Origin: Lomentospora prolificans
Lineage: Eukaryota > Ascomycota > Sordariomycetes > Microascales > Microascaceae
DNA: 64,000 nt
Reading direction: 5' to 3'
Assembly: GCA_029532625.1 (NCBI GenBank)
Contig: JARFXM010000004.1
Location: forward strand, 930,001-994,000
The notes beneath the pieces were generated by a model. That model did not search any database, was not told the DNA's origin, and saw only the letters and a program-made list of their open reading frames with translations. Of this stretch, positions 22,952 through 32,539 are shown one piece after another (position 1 is the stretch's first letter; every line of letters begins with the position of its first letter). Both the position numbers and the translations under genes were made by a program.

Positions 22952-25357
22952 ATGAAGACGCAGAGGGACGGCTCGAAGCAGAACGCCCCGGATCCGTCGG
23001 AATGCCGGACATCTGCAAGGCTCACAGCCCGCTCTGCCTTATGTCTTATCGCCAGCATCTGCTCGTTGTGTCTGGTTTACCTTACAAGCAGCACCTTCCT
23101 GCTTCGGAATCGACACCCACTAGCCGGGATATTCGATGATGCGAAATCCTCATTGCCGGTTTCCGGCAATGACGATCTCTATCTCATCGGCGCCGGAAAG
23201 GCCGACATTACCGGGCCTGTCGTCGAGATTAATCTGATGGGCTACGCCGATATGAAGCAAGTGGGTACCGGCTTGCGGCAGAGACTATATTCCCGAGCTT
23301 TCATCATCGGAAGCATTCATCGTCCCGAAGATCGTTTCGTTTATCTCGTACTTGATACACAGTCCGGCGACACCGCGGTGCGATATGGCATACTATCCGG
23401 GCTATCCACTCTTGGGCCTGAATATGCCGTGTATGCACAGCATAACGTCGCAGTCACGGCGACGCACTCGCATTCGGGGCCGGGTGCTTGGCTTAACTAC
23501 CTGTTGCCCCAGATTACAAGCAAGGGTTTCGACAAGCAAAGCTATAGAGCGATAGTTGACGGCGCTCTGCTCTCAATCCAGCGGGCTCACGAGAGACTAA
23601 CGCCGGGTCGCCTAAATGTTGGCCGGACCAAAGTGTACGATGCCAGTATAAATCGGAGTCTATACGCTTATCTTGCAAACCCGGAAGACGAAAGGCAAAC
23701 GTATAATATTAGCGAGGCCGACGATGGAAGCGTGGAAAAGGACATGACCATGCTCAAATTCCAACGGGATTCGGATGGGAAGACCATCGGCGTCCTAACT
23801 TGGTTCCCTACACACGGAACCTCGTTATTCGGAAATAACACCCTGATCACTGGCGACAACAAGGGAGTTGCGGCTGATATGCTGGAGAAGGAAATAAGGC
23901 TTCTAGATGGCGCAGCCGATGATTTTGTTGCTGGGTTCTCGCAAGCCAGTGTGGGAGATACCAGCCCGAATGTTCTCGGTGCTTGGTGCGAAGATGGCAC
24001 CGGTGACATGTGCAGTTTTGAAAATAGTACCTGCTCCGATGGTAGGAGTCAGAAATGCCACGGCCGAGGCCCTTTCTTTCGGGAACAAGATAATGGCGCG
24101 GCATCCTGTTACGAAGTTGGAAAGCGACAGTTTGAAGCGGCCAGGGAGCTTTACGATGCCATGCAGTCTGACGAGCCCATCCATGGCAACGTTGTCAAGT
24201 CTTTCCACGTTTTTCACAATATGTCATTCTTCGATTTCGTGCTTCCAAATGGCACGCAGGTTCAAAGTTGCCCAGCTGCTCTCGGATACTCGTTCGCGGC
24301 CGGGACGTCTGACGGACCTGGGGCTTTTGACTTTACCCAGCATAATTCTAATGAAACCAACACCTCACCCGTGTGGAAGGTAGTTTCCAGCCTGTTAAGA
24401 GATCCAACCGAGGAACAGGATAGGTGTCAAGGCCAGAAGCCGATCTTGCTTGACGTAGGCGAGGTCCATAAGCCATACGAGTGGACGCCTAATATTGTCG
24501 ACATCCAGGCCTTCAGGGTTGGCCAGTTGTTCATTGTTGTAAGCCCTGGCGAGGCGACTACGATGAGCGGTCGTCGGTGGAAGAATGCGGTTTGGAATGG
24601 GGCCAAGGAACTTTTTGGTTCCGATTTCGGGTCGAGTGAGCCGATTGTGGTCCTAGGCGGTCCGGCGAATAGCTATGCTCACTACATTGCGACGGAGGAA
24701 GAATACGGGTACGTTTACTGTTCTCTCACACCTACGAAACATAGCCTCCGTCTACTAACCCCGACTTTGTGCAATAGAATCCAGAGATACGAAGGTGCCT
24801 CTACTCTTTATGGCCCACATACCCTCGCGGCCTATATCAACCGCACCCTCACCTTCCTTCCGTACCTCTCCTCCACATCGATTGCAGGATCCTCCAATAA
24901 GCTCCCTCAACCCTTTCCACCAGACAACTCGAACAACTCCCTCAACTTTATCTCGCCCGTTGTATTCGATAGCCCTCCGATTTTTAAATCCTTTGGCGAC
25001 ATCATCCGCGATGTCGACGAAGTCTACGCCCTCGGGTCGCTTGTAAACGCCACTTTTGTTGGTGCAAACCCTCGTAACAACCTCCGCCTCGAGGGCAGCT
25101 TCGCCCTAGTTGAACAGAGGCAAGATGACGGGACGTGGAAGGTTGTCAGAGATGATTCGGACTGGCACCTCGTCTACCATTGGAGGAGGACGAACGGATT
25201 GCTAGGGCACAGCGAGGTAGATATCGTGTGGGAGACCCGGGGGGATGGAAGGGCGGGGAAAGGGACGTACAGGTTTAGGTACTTTGGTGATTCAAAGGAT
25301 GTTGGGGGCGATATCATGGAGTTTGAAGGCATTAGCGGGGAGTTTAGGCTTGTGTAA
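22952..25357 (+). CDS. Neutral ceramidase (N-acylsphingosine amidohydrolase)
   Basis: Hydrolyses ceramide to sphingosine and fatty acid at neutral pH. The first true ATG in the frame is 22952; the frame is open slightly further upstream but only from TTG. Exons are 22952-24708 and 24778-25357, giving 778 aa. Residues 29-51 form a hydrophobic signal-anchor, placing the enzyme in the secretory pathway. Family blocks are clear: LIGAGKADITGPVVEINLMG, then THSHSGPGAW and FPTHGTS (zinc-ligand regions), then GDTSPNVLGAWC with the likely nucleophile Ser338, then VSPGEATTMSGRRWK and YAHYIATEEEYG. The C-terminal part is the Ig-like domain (LRLEGSFALVEQ to the end). The 69-nt intron has donor GTACGT, branch TACTAAC at 24753-24759 and acceptor AATAG; removal restores YGIQRYEGASTLYGPHT, the family consensus. 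It contains no stop and keeps frame, so automated callers may miss it. Confidence 0.95.
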   Translation: MKTQRDGSKQNAPDPSECRTSARLTARSALCLIASICSLCLVYLTSSTFLLRNRHPLAGIFDDAKSSLPVSGNDDLYLIGAGKADITGPVVEINLMGYADMKQVGTGLRQRLYSRAFIIGSIHRPEDRFVYLVLDTQSGDTAVRYGILSGLSTLGPEYAVYAQHNVAVTATHSHSGPGAWLNYLLPQITSKGFDKQSYRAIVDGALLSIQRAHERLTPGRLNVGRTKVYDASINRSLYAYLANPEDERQTYNISEADDGSVEKDMTMLKFQRDSDGKTIGVLTWFPTHGTSLFGNNTLITGDNKGVAADMLEKEIRLLDGAADDFVAGFSQASVGDTSPNVLGAWCEDGTGDMCSFENSTCSDGRSQKCHGRGPFFREQDNGAASCYEVGKRQFEAARELYDAMQSDEPIHGNVVKSFHVFHNMSFFDFVLPNGTQVQSCPAALGYSFAAGTSDGPGAFDFTQHNSNETNTSPVWKVVSSLLRDPTEEQDRCQGQKPILLDVGEVHKPYEWTPNIVDIQAFRVGQLFIVVSPGEATTMSGRRWKNAVWNGAKELFGSDFGSSEPIVVLGGPANSYAHYIATEEEYGYVYCSLTPTKHSLRLLTPTLCNRIQRYEGASTLYGPHTLAAYINRTLTFLPYLSSTSIAGSSNKLPQPFPPDNSNNSLNFISPVVFDSPPIFKSFGDIIRDVDEVYALGSLVNATFVGANPRNNLRLEGSFALVEQRQDDGTWKVVRDDSDWHLVYHWRRTNGLLGHSEVDIVWETRGDGRAGKGTYRFRYFGDSKDVGGDIMEFEGISGEFRLV

Positions 25358-26927
25358 GATTATTATTGCGAAGATCGGGTCTGGTAGGGCTAGGGCAGTG
25401 GTTATCTACGAGGTATCTCCAACTTTTGGGTCAACAACGTCCCGGGCCGTGAGCGTTGGTGAACAAGCTGATATTACATTCAGAACGAAAAAGTTGACCA
25501 GACAGAAACTAACAAGGGGAATGAGACGGAAGGGTGAGACACCCCGACTGAACCCACCCCCCTTCCCCCCTTCCCCTCGAAAAAAGAAAAAAAAGCAAAA
25601 AGCTCAGGGGTTCGGGTTGCTTCGAACCCGCGCAACCTACGAAAACTCCGGTGAGTTTTACTCCGAGATCTACCCACCCGGCTCAAGCCATCGGCTGTCT
25701 CAGCTTCATTTGGAAAGGCTCGGTTGGTCGTTCGTGCTTGGCCTTGACATCATATATAAAGCTAAGTCTCTCGAGTGCCGTGGTAGCTGCCAGCCGCGTC
25801 GCGCCTTCCCGGAAAGAGCGCACGCCTTGGAGATATATTATCTTTTGCTAGTTCTTCTGTCGGCCACGTCCGCCTTCTCACACCCTAGGACTATTCTGTT
25901 AGCAGCTTTGCCCTGAAGCTGCTGTCTCTCCGATCATTTCCAAGCTTCGAGTAGTTCCTGACGTTAATCATTCCCTGCGCATTTTACCTTTGATGTGTGT
26001 CTTAGTTCCGGAAGCGCCATCCCCTCAGCCAGGGCTAGATTGGCACCCTTATACAACAGGATCGGACCAGGACGTTCCTATTTTGCTGTTATTTGAGTTA
26101 TGAATCATAACTTTTAGCTTTCATTGTTTAGTCAACACAGCTTGAAAATATCCCGGGACTCGCTTCTAAGCCGTAACGAGAAGGATGCTCTAGCTAAACA
26201 CCGTACACCCCCCAAATTGCGGCGAAGGACATCCATTCGCTGACCTATATCTGCATGGACTAAAGCTCTAGCACCTGGAGATCGCCTTAGCCTACTTGGA
26301 TACCAACTATGTTCAGCTTGAGGACGACCTACGGGGCATAAGGAAGAGGGGTGATGGGAAAGTGGCTCTTTGAGGACAAGCTTTCGACTCTAGTCTTTCG
26401 TGCTCTAGATTGGACGCCTAAAACATGGCATGGGAGGTGCTCGAGCTTTGAAATTCGAGGAATGCTGGATTTTGTATGGTGTCATTAAAGCAAGTTGAAC
26501 GATAGCATGGCAAGTTCAGGCCCAGAATGGCGTGTTTTTGAATCGGCGAGGCTACACCTGCTCAAGAGTGCCTGCATAAGTCCAGAGTCAGGTACGTGCT
26601 AAGCTTCGACCCATATCAAGAGCTACAAATGCACGATATACAAGCATAATAGTTCGGTGCATGCCATTGTTTGACAAAGAAAATGTCGATTTGACAACTG
26701 TATACAGAGAGATGATACATCATCTCCAAAGTAAAACGCGAAAAGACTTGGGGAAAAAAGAGCTTCAAAAAGAATGACCGATCCGAGACGCCCAGACTCG
26801 CAGTCTCATTACCTCTTTTATCCACTTTTTGTAAGAGATATCTGTACGACTCACAGTGGGTGTACAACATTTCCAACGACCTCCCAGTCTCAACATATCT
26901 TCTTCCCCTCTACTCTTCTCCGCGACC
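25358..26927. other. Convergent intergenic region between ceramidase and Tctex1 genes
   Basis: About 1.57 kb between convergent stop codons. A purine/A-rich tract at about 25580-25600 is followed by two interlocking inverted repeats at 25608-25637 (listed separately). Otherwise no gene is seen; the 223-codon frame running through the ceramidase 3' end (25245-25916) is out of frame with that gene and has no family resemblance. Confidence 0.55.
25608..25637. repeat. Interlocking inverted repeats
   Basis: GGGTTCG at 25608-25614 pairs with CGAACCC at 25623-25629, and GGTTGC at 25615-25620 pairs with GCAACC at 25632-25637. The two stems interlock, so they are alternative hairpins or a strained pseudoknot-like fold. 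The minus strand resembles a tRNA T-arm followed by a T run, but the T-stem does not pair, so I do not call a tRNA. Confidence 0.5.
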
Positions 26928-27815
26928 CTAGATACCAATCCAGATGAGCATGACGACGACGTCCATGCCTTTGCCCTCACCGCCGTCGTACTTAAAGCTC
27001 CACATGCCGTCCCTCTTCTCGTCCCAGTAAGCACCGGTGGCGCTGTGCATACCCCTCCTGCCGACATGGGGCTTGCCGTCGGTGCTCTTGGGCTCCTCGG
27101 AGCTGGTCGAGACGTGGGGCTCCGCATCCTTGGCGGCGGTGCCCTTGGGTTTGTTCAGCTGGGAAGTGGGGACGAGGTGTTGCACGATAGTACTGTTGCA
27201 GGCGAACTTGTACGCGGGGGGGCTACCGCTAGTAGCGGACTCAGCGATGACGGCCTTGAGGATGGAGTTCTGCAAGTTTGGTTGCCTGTTAGCGTTTCGC
27301 GCTCTTCTCCTCGCCCAGATGACGAATATGAGCCGTGAATAGAGGGGAACCAGAGTAGGGATATTTCAAAGGGTCAGACGAACGATTATAGTAGAGTTCC
27401 ATTCCTCGGTCTTGGAGTGATCGTAGTACTCGGCAGAGCCAATGGCATTTTGACATGCCTAGAAACGCGAGTGGTCAGTCAGTGTTTGTAATCTAATAAC
27501 GACCGTTCCCTCCTTCGAGCAATCCATGGCCCGGTAAAGAGCGCGCCTCATGATCATGAGCGGTAGTTTATGAAGCGGTTCGTCGGGTGAAGACAAAAGG
27601 GCAGGTGGATCTCGGGGAAACGCACATCATTGGCGATCTGCTTGAGGCGGTTGAAAGGGACGGGCTATATTGACCAGAAACATCGTTAGTTCATATTTGT
27701 TCCCCTGTTTACCCTATATCTAGGCTGATGGGCTTTTTTTCTTTATTTTTCATGGATCTCTCCAATCAGGGTCAGGGATAAAAGGGGAGAATCTGCTTCA
27801 TACCGGGCTCGCCAT
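26928..27815 (-). CDS. Dynein light chain, Tctex1 type
   Basis: Four exons on the minus strand: 27815-27804, 27664-27626, 27458-27384 and 27269-26928, giving 155 aa. The first exon encodes only MASP. The joined protein runs PVPFNRLKQIAND, ACQNAIGSAEYYDHSKTEEW, then NSILKAVIAES, YKFACNSTIVQHL, and ends GMHSATGAYWDEKRDGMWSFKYDG and MDVVVMLIWIGI. The paired beta blocks (YKFACNSTIV and GMHSATGAYWD) and the hydrophobic C-terminal strand are the Tctex1/DYNLT signature. These light chains dimerise on the dynein intermediate chain and act in microtubule minus-end transport. Animal members are about 113 aa; the extra length is mainly a Ser/Lys/Pro-rich insertion at about residues 76-112. The gene is divergent to VTC1. 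All introns are GT..AG with lengths of 139, 167 and 114 nt. Confidence 0.92.
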
Positions 27816-28189
27816 GATTAAACAAGTCTATATCAGGAGACAATCGCTCGAAAGGGGGGTAAATGAGGCAACGTTTGGTAGGATTGACTTGCTTGACGAC
27901 TAGAAAAGTAGAAGGTGTGCTGGATGCTGGGAAGGTAAAAGTCAAGACCCAGCACAGGGAAGATCTGTGTCTGGCTTAGAGTGGGTATCTGGCTGGGATC
28001 TCAAAGAGTTGGAAGAGTGGTGGACTTGTTGCCTTATCTCAAGGAATGAGCCCGTGTTTGCTTATTACCTGTTTCGTCGCGTAGTCCTCGGGTCCTCTTG
28101 GACGTGTTCTGAGTGCGCACTTTCCATAACGTAGGCCAGCTGTTATCAGTCGTTGGCAGGTAATATAGCTTGGTGCCCAGATACATTGG

Positions 28190-28197
28190 TCACGTGA
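28190..28197. promoter_or_regulatory. E-box TCACGTGA upstream of VTC1
   Basis: Perfect 8-bp palindrome about 760 nt upstream of the VTC1 ATG and about 375 nt upstream of the Tctex1 ATG. The flanking T favours a Cbf1-like over a Pho4-like bHLH factor, judging from yeast specificity. Confidence 0.45.
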
Positions 28198-28343
28198 TAT
28201 AGAGGAGAATTGATATTGTGAAAACTAGACTAGCCTATTTGGGAATTTCCCGAAGTGAATAGCTTCATATCATCATGGTGTCTGTGGCTTGGTCATATTA
28301 ACATACGGCAGACAGGCGCCAAGTCGGTGTCCTTTCAGTTGGT

Positions 28344-28351
28344 TCACGTGA
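28344..28351. promoter_or_regulatory. E-box TCACGTGA upstream of VTC1
   Basis: Second perfect copy of the same 8-bp palindrome, 154 nt from the first, also followed by T. About 605 nt upstream of the VTC1 ATG. Confidence 0.45.
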
Positions 28352-28538
28352 TCTCGTCACAGGCAAAGAGGAAGGAACCCAGGTAACAATGTCTTATTAA
28401 GCAAAATATAATGCAGGTACCGAGCCCAGATGCAAAGCGAGTCTAGCGCTCTTCTGACCAATAAGAATACGGATTGTTTCGATAGTGTACCCAAACTAGG
28501 CCCTTGAGTAGCCTAGCCAACCATTTTGCGACAATCCA

Positions 28539-28544
28539 CACGTG
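28539..28544. promoter_or_regulatory. E-box CACGTG proximal to VTC1
   Basis: Third CACGTG, about 415 nt upstream of the VTC1 ATG, in the context ACACGTGCCC. It lacks the 5' T that disfavours yeast Pho4, so it is the best candidate in this region for a phosphate-responsive (Pho4/NUC-1) site. Confidence 0.4.
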
Positions 28545-28956
28545 CCCACCCCCAAGCTCAGAACGTAGTGCTCGCCTCTAAAACCACTCGCAACGAGTGG
28601 GGGGAACTATCGAGATCGTTTTGGGATTTTCTGAACGACGTCAATTGAAACTCTTTTTTCTTCACTCCTGTTTGCTGTTTCTGTTTCTTCCTCTTCGCCT
28701 CGAGCAAACCCTGACTACCACGGCGCAATTGAACTGCCAACCCCTACAGATACGCTTCACTGGCTTCTAACAGAGCTTTTTTCCTTTGAAAATCCTTGAT
28801 TCGGATCCTGAATTCGTGGCATTAGCCTCGACTGTTGATATCTTAGCCCCGATAAGCCCTTTATCAATCACCTGGTTCCACCACTGCCAAGTCTAGATTT
28901 CTGGTCCATCTCAGTCACCATATAATCCGAGCTCAGACATAAGTCCAAAATTCACC

Positions 28957-29422
28957 ATGTCGAGCCAGCCACTTCTTCAGACCACACAGGGTGAGGCGGT
29001 ATAGCAAGAATTGCATTGATTAGACATGAGAACGGCTAACAATTACATCTTGCGGCTTAGGCAAGCGCATCGCTCTCCCCACCCGAGTCGAGCCCAAGGT
29101 TTTCTTCGCTAACGAGCGTACCTTCCTCTCGTGGCTCAACTTTACCGTTGTGCTCGGTGCCCTCTCACTGGGTATGCTGAATTTCGGTGACCGCCCAGCC
29201 TTCATCTCCGCCTTTTTCTTCACTGGCGTGTCCGTCTTTACCCTCCTCTATGCGCTGGTGACGTATCACTGGCGCGCCAAGTCTATCCGACTGCGAGGCC
29301 AGGCCGGCTTCGACGATAGGTTCGGTCCTACGATCTTAGCCATCATGCTCTTGTTGGCCGTTGTCATCAATTTTGTCCTCAGGATAGTCTACTCTTCCAA
29401 GGACCACTCCAATCACAACTAA
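28957..29422 (+). CDS. VTC1: Vacuolar transporter chaperone complex subunit 1 (VTC1)
   Basis: Two exons, 28957-28990 and 29061-29422, separated by a 70-nt intron (donor GTGAGG, acceptor TTAG), giving 131 aa; yeast Vtc1 is 129 aa. The joined start reads MSSQPLLQTTQGKRIALPTR followed by VEPKVFFANERTFLSWLNFT, the VTC/DUF202 signature. Three membrane helices are visible at about 35-53, 59-79 and 101-121, with the conserved YALVTYHWRA and DDRFGPT loops and INFVLR at the end. VTC1 is the small membrane subunit of the complex that makes inorganic polyphosphate from ATP and moves it into vacuoles or acidocalcisomes. It converges on the Alba-like gene downstream. CACGTG boxes upstream fit phosphate control as known for yeast VTC genes; that is inference. 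Confidence 0.96.
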
Positions 29423-29877
29423 GCTAGCTTAGCTAGAATGTGGGTATAGATATTACCGAGCGAAATTTGGCTGGAATATGCCGAATGTCCGTTTGACTAT
29501 TCGGGGGGTGGGGGAGCTGCGGACGTGTTGATCGGTTTGGAATAGAACCAAGTGTCGGCCGGGCAAAGGCGAGTCCGTGAGTATGTATTGCAGGGAGGTC
29601 CCGGCGTGAAATGGGAACATGCGGTCGAAGTGTTCTCCGGGGTATAAATTGCACATCCTCTCTGTATAGAGTATGTTCTGTAACATGTAGATAGTCATAT
29701 CGATACCGCCAATATCAACTTTTGGCAGACCCTTTAGATCTAACGTGCCTGATGGATCTTATTCGAACCGATTCTTGAAAAAAAAAACTCCATGACGTTC
29801 TTATGTGTGGGCATTCATAGATGAAGGGTCAGTGATGTATCAAATCTCAAGGATCCTCGTTCAAATGATGAGGTGCA
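29423..29877. other. Convergent intergenic region between VTC1 and the Alba-like gene
   Basis: About 455 nt holding two 3' untranslated regions. Nothing else is seen. Confidence 0.6.
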
Positions 29878-30564
29878 CTACCCCCGCTCGTGGACCTGCT
29901 CTGTCATGCCTGTCTTGCTTTTCAACTCCGGAACTGGGACTATCGAAACGAAGATGGCTAGAGATTTCGTCTTTCGTTGTGGCTTCTTCGGATTGGCGGC
30001 TTGTTCGTAGACCTTTAACTGCTCGAATCCGTCATCTTCGCCACTCTGGTCATCATCCTCGCCGGGACGTTCTAGAACTGTCTCTTCGATCGCCTCACGA
30101 TGCTCGGGTTTCGGTTGTACTTCGAATAGATGGTTGTATTGATAGACGGTCTTGCCTTCCGCATTAAGTATTGCCTTCACCCTCTCCGTTATTGTGATCA
30201 TTTTGCACACCTCTGAAGGCCGGGCGTGGACTAGCGCGAGGGTCAACAGTTTCGTCTCGGCACCGTCCGAGGTGCCTGATGCCTCCTGAAGATGTTCGAC
30301 GATTCTCGTAACGCGATTCCGGATCTTCGTGGACGATATGACGGACATGACGGCGACATCGTACTTCGGCTTGAGCTCGTTCAGTGTCGCCTTGTGGAGC
30401 TCGGATAGTCTTATCGAATTGGGTGGCGCATCGCTTTCTCTGACTTTCGTCGTCGTTGCGTTTTCATCTCCACTGCTGGCGTCTTCTTGTGGTGGTGACT
30501 TCCTTCTCTTCGATTCCGGTCCTGCGTCTGCAACGCCTGAAGATCCCTTCCTCTTCGCCGACAT
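29878..30564 (-). CDS. Alba-like DNA/RNA-binding protein
   Basis: Intronless, 228 aa, starting at the first ATG of the frame. Residues 1-50 are basic and disordered, with a KRKGSSG and SKRRK region that could be a nuclear localisation signal. Residues about 68-148 look like an Alba fold: DVAVMSVISSTKIRNRVTRI, LLTLALVHARPSEVCKMITI and TERVKAILNAEGKTVYQYN, including a Lys-rich loop where Alba proteins contact nucleic acid. The remainder is acidic (ERPGEDDDQSGEDDGFE) and then basic (NPKKPQRKTKS). Fungal proteins of this type are usually annotated as Alba-like or as relatives of the RNase P/MRP subunit Rpp20/Pop7. The Alba call rests on pattern memory, so the specific role (RNase P, chromatin or mRNA binding) is open. 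Confidence 0.7.
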   Translation of the reverse strand: MSAKRKGSSGVADAGPESKRRKSPPQEDASSGDENATTTKVRESDAPPNSIRLSELHKATLNELKPKYDVAVMSVISSTKIRNRVTRIVEHLQEASGTSDGAETKLLTLALVHARPSEVCKMITITERVKAILNAEGKTVYQYNHLFEVQPKPEHREAIEETVLERPGEDDDQSGEDDGFEQLKVYEQAANPKKPQRKTKSLAIFVSIVPVPELKSKTGMTEQVHERG

Positions 30565-30871
30565 GTTCTCTAAAATCGTCTCCGGTCAGTGGGGGTGGTT
30601 CGCACCGTCCAAATGTTGCCGGTTTCGAGGGCTCGATAGAATCTACGTCCGATACAGGTCGAGTAAATGTTGCAAGGAGGGAAATAGCGTGTTGCGTGTT
30701 AGAATTCTTTTGCCTGATTTTTTGGCCTAGTGAGAGGAAGGGCCAGGGTCTTTCCCCCTTGTGGGTCGATTTCAACTTCGGCCTTATCGATAAGGATTTG
30801 TGGTCAGAATTGAATTGGCAAGCAGCCTCCACACGCCCTCCCCTAGCCAGATGGGAGCCCTTTGCATGGCA

Positions 30872-31117
30872 TCAGGTACTTTTTTTCTTTAAGACTTGAG
30901 AGGTCGTCCTTGCGGCCGCAGCTTGGATGATAGTCGAGGAATCAACACGTGGAGGCGGGTTGCCCTTGGACTCGCATTTCTGGGTGTGGCGGTCGATCTT
31001 GGAGTGAGAACCCTTAAAAGACAGCGAACCTGGTGCTAGAATGCTCCCTAGGACTTTGTCAATCGTTGTGTTGCACTGGATGTCATTACTTGTGATCCTC
31101 ATTCGCGGGTGTCCCAT
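30872..31117 (-). CDS. Possible small hypothetical protein, 81 aa
   Basis: A complete ATG-to-TGA frame reading MGHPRMRITSNDIQCNTTID and ending in a Lys-rich tail. It is hydrophilic, basic, has no signal peptide and no known domain. The composition is somewhat protein-like (KIDRHTQKCESKGNPPPR), but the frame is short enough to arise by chance and lies alone in a 5-kb gap. I do not recognise it; a transcript would be needed to accept it. Confidence 0.2.
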   Translation of the reverse strand: MGHPRMRITSNDIQCNTTIDKVLGSILAPGSLSFKGSHSKIDRHTQKCESKGNPPPRVDSSTIIQAAAARTTSQVLKKKST

Positions 31118-32517
31118 CTCAGATAGACAAGGTCAGCCCCTGAAAATGTCCGAGTCTATACTTGTATCTCCTTGCACCTGCCGGCGTCAGTAACCGCGTC
31201 GAAACCCTTCAGACTCTCTCATGCACTGACTATCGACTCGAGACTATTATATAGCTCAGTCATGACAAAAACTACTTGAATTAGAAGGTACGCAAACCGT
31301 GGCGAATGAGCTGCACCTATCTCTGGGTCATGGTTAGAGAACTATAACGAACTGACCATGTATTCCGACTTCTCGTATGAATGATGCTTTCTCTATTATC
31401 TACTCCTATACGCTAGAAGTCTACTTTGCTCGTGCGCCGGATGATAGCCGACACAAATGACGACGCCGGTGTAGTGCATATCGATCTCTTGCATCACATC
31501 ACCCAACGGAGTTTCAGGACTGGGCCACAAGGTTCATCATCATGCCTTCTCCCGCTAGGGGTGGCGCGTAGAAGGAGAACGCGCTATGGCAAAAAGGAGC
31601 TCAAGGTGATTCCCGTCTTTCCGAGACGGCTTATTTTTCAGTATAAACAAGAGGAACAATGAAGCTCGTTTCCCATTTCAAGGCTGGCACTGAGCGGAGT
31701 GTCTCTCTTTGAAATCCTTCACCCGAAAGGAAGCGCGGGTTTCAGAGCCCTCAGACATCCAAGAATGTGAAGGGGTATAATGAATACATGAATATGATTG
31801 GCCAAATGTTTCCAACCCGCGGACCGCGGACCATGGTTCATGTCTAGTAATACTTCGGAACCTTTTGTACTTTTGCAAAAAGTGACATCCTGGGTTCGGT
31901 GATGAGCAGAGGGTGGTCAATGCGTCGTTTCCGAAGGGAACCAGGCTATGCCGTGATTCGTGATTGGGTGTGGATCCCCACCGCACCGCAAGGAAGTTGA
32001 AGGAACTCTTTTGCAATGGAATGGGGCCTGGAAATATTGGTGTAATAATGTCAGCTTGGTCCAAGGAAAACTTGTTCCTCGTCCGGGAACCCTGAGAACT
32101 GGGTGTCCCGAGCCGGGGGCTAGAGCCAGCCATCGAGCATCCCGCGGCCGATCGGGGGAACGTACGCGTCAAGAACTTGTGCGCCGTCAATTCAGGCAAT
32201 ATTTGCTAGAATCCTGCCAGATTGAAATTTTCCCCAAATACTCTTGACATCCTGAGAAAACGTGCAACGACAACAGATTATGTAACTTCGGTCTTTGGTC
32301 CCAGATTCGATGTTCAGATGGTGTGGTCAACGCCTCAGAGGCTGCATGCTTCTGCAGCTACCTTCGATCTGTTTCGTTCCGGAATGCGACTGCAGGGATC
32401 ATGCTTCACTGTGCCCCCGCTGGCATTATGGGAATAAGAGGGGATCTCCTATTGATTGCAGGGGACCATGCCAGAATTGGTAGCATGTTAGGAGGCTACC
32501 TGTCACCATTTTCGCTT

Positions 32518-32539
32518 TTTCCAGTGGTACCGCTGGAAA
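32518..32539. repeat. 22-bp near-perfect palindrome centred on GGTACC
   Basis: TTTCCAG and CTGGAAA flank a GGTACC centre, with one mismatched pair (T against G) between arm and centre. It lies in an intergenic stretch with no nearby start codon, so no function is proposed. Confidence 0.5.

Larger units (their letters stand above)
27816..28956. promoter_or_regulatory. Shared divergent promoter region of the Tctex1 and VTC1 genes
   Basis: About 1.14 kb between two divergent start codons, with no supported gene. It carries three CACGTG boxes (28191, 28345, 28539) within about 350 nt. The first two are in the extended form TCACGTGAT. CT-rich sequence around 28640-28700 is probably VTC1 leader or core promoter. 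Confidence 0.55.

Noticed and set aside
25245..25916. 223-codon frame overlapping the 3' end of the ceramidase gene
   Set aside because: Out of frame with the ceramidase, purine-rich in its middle and without any known domain.
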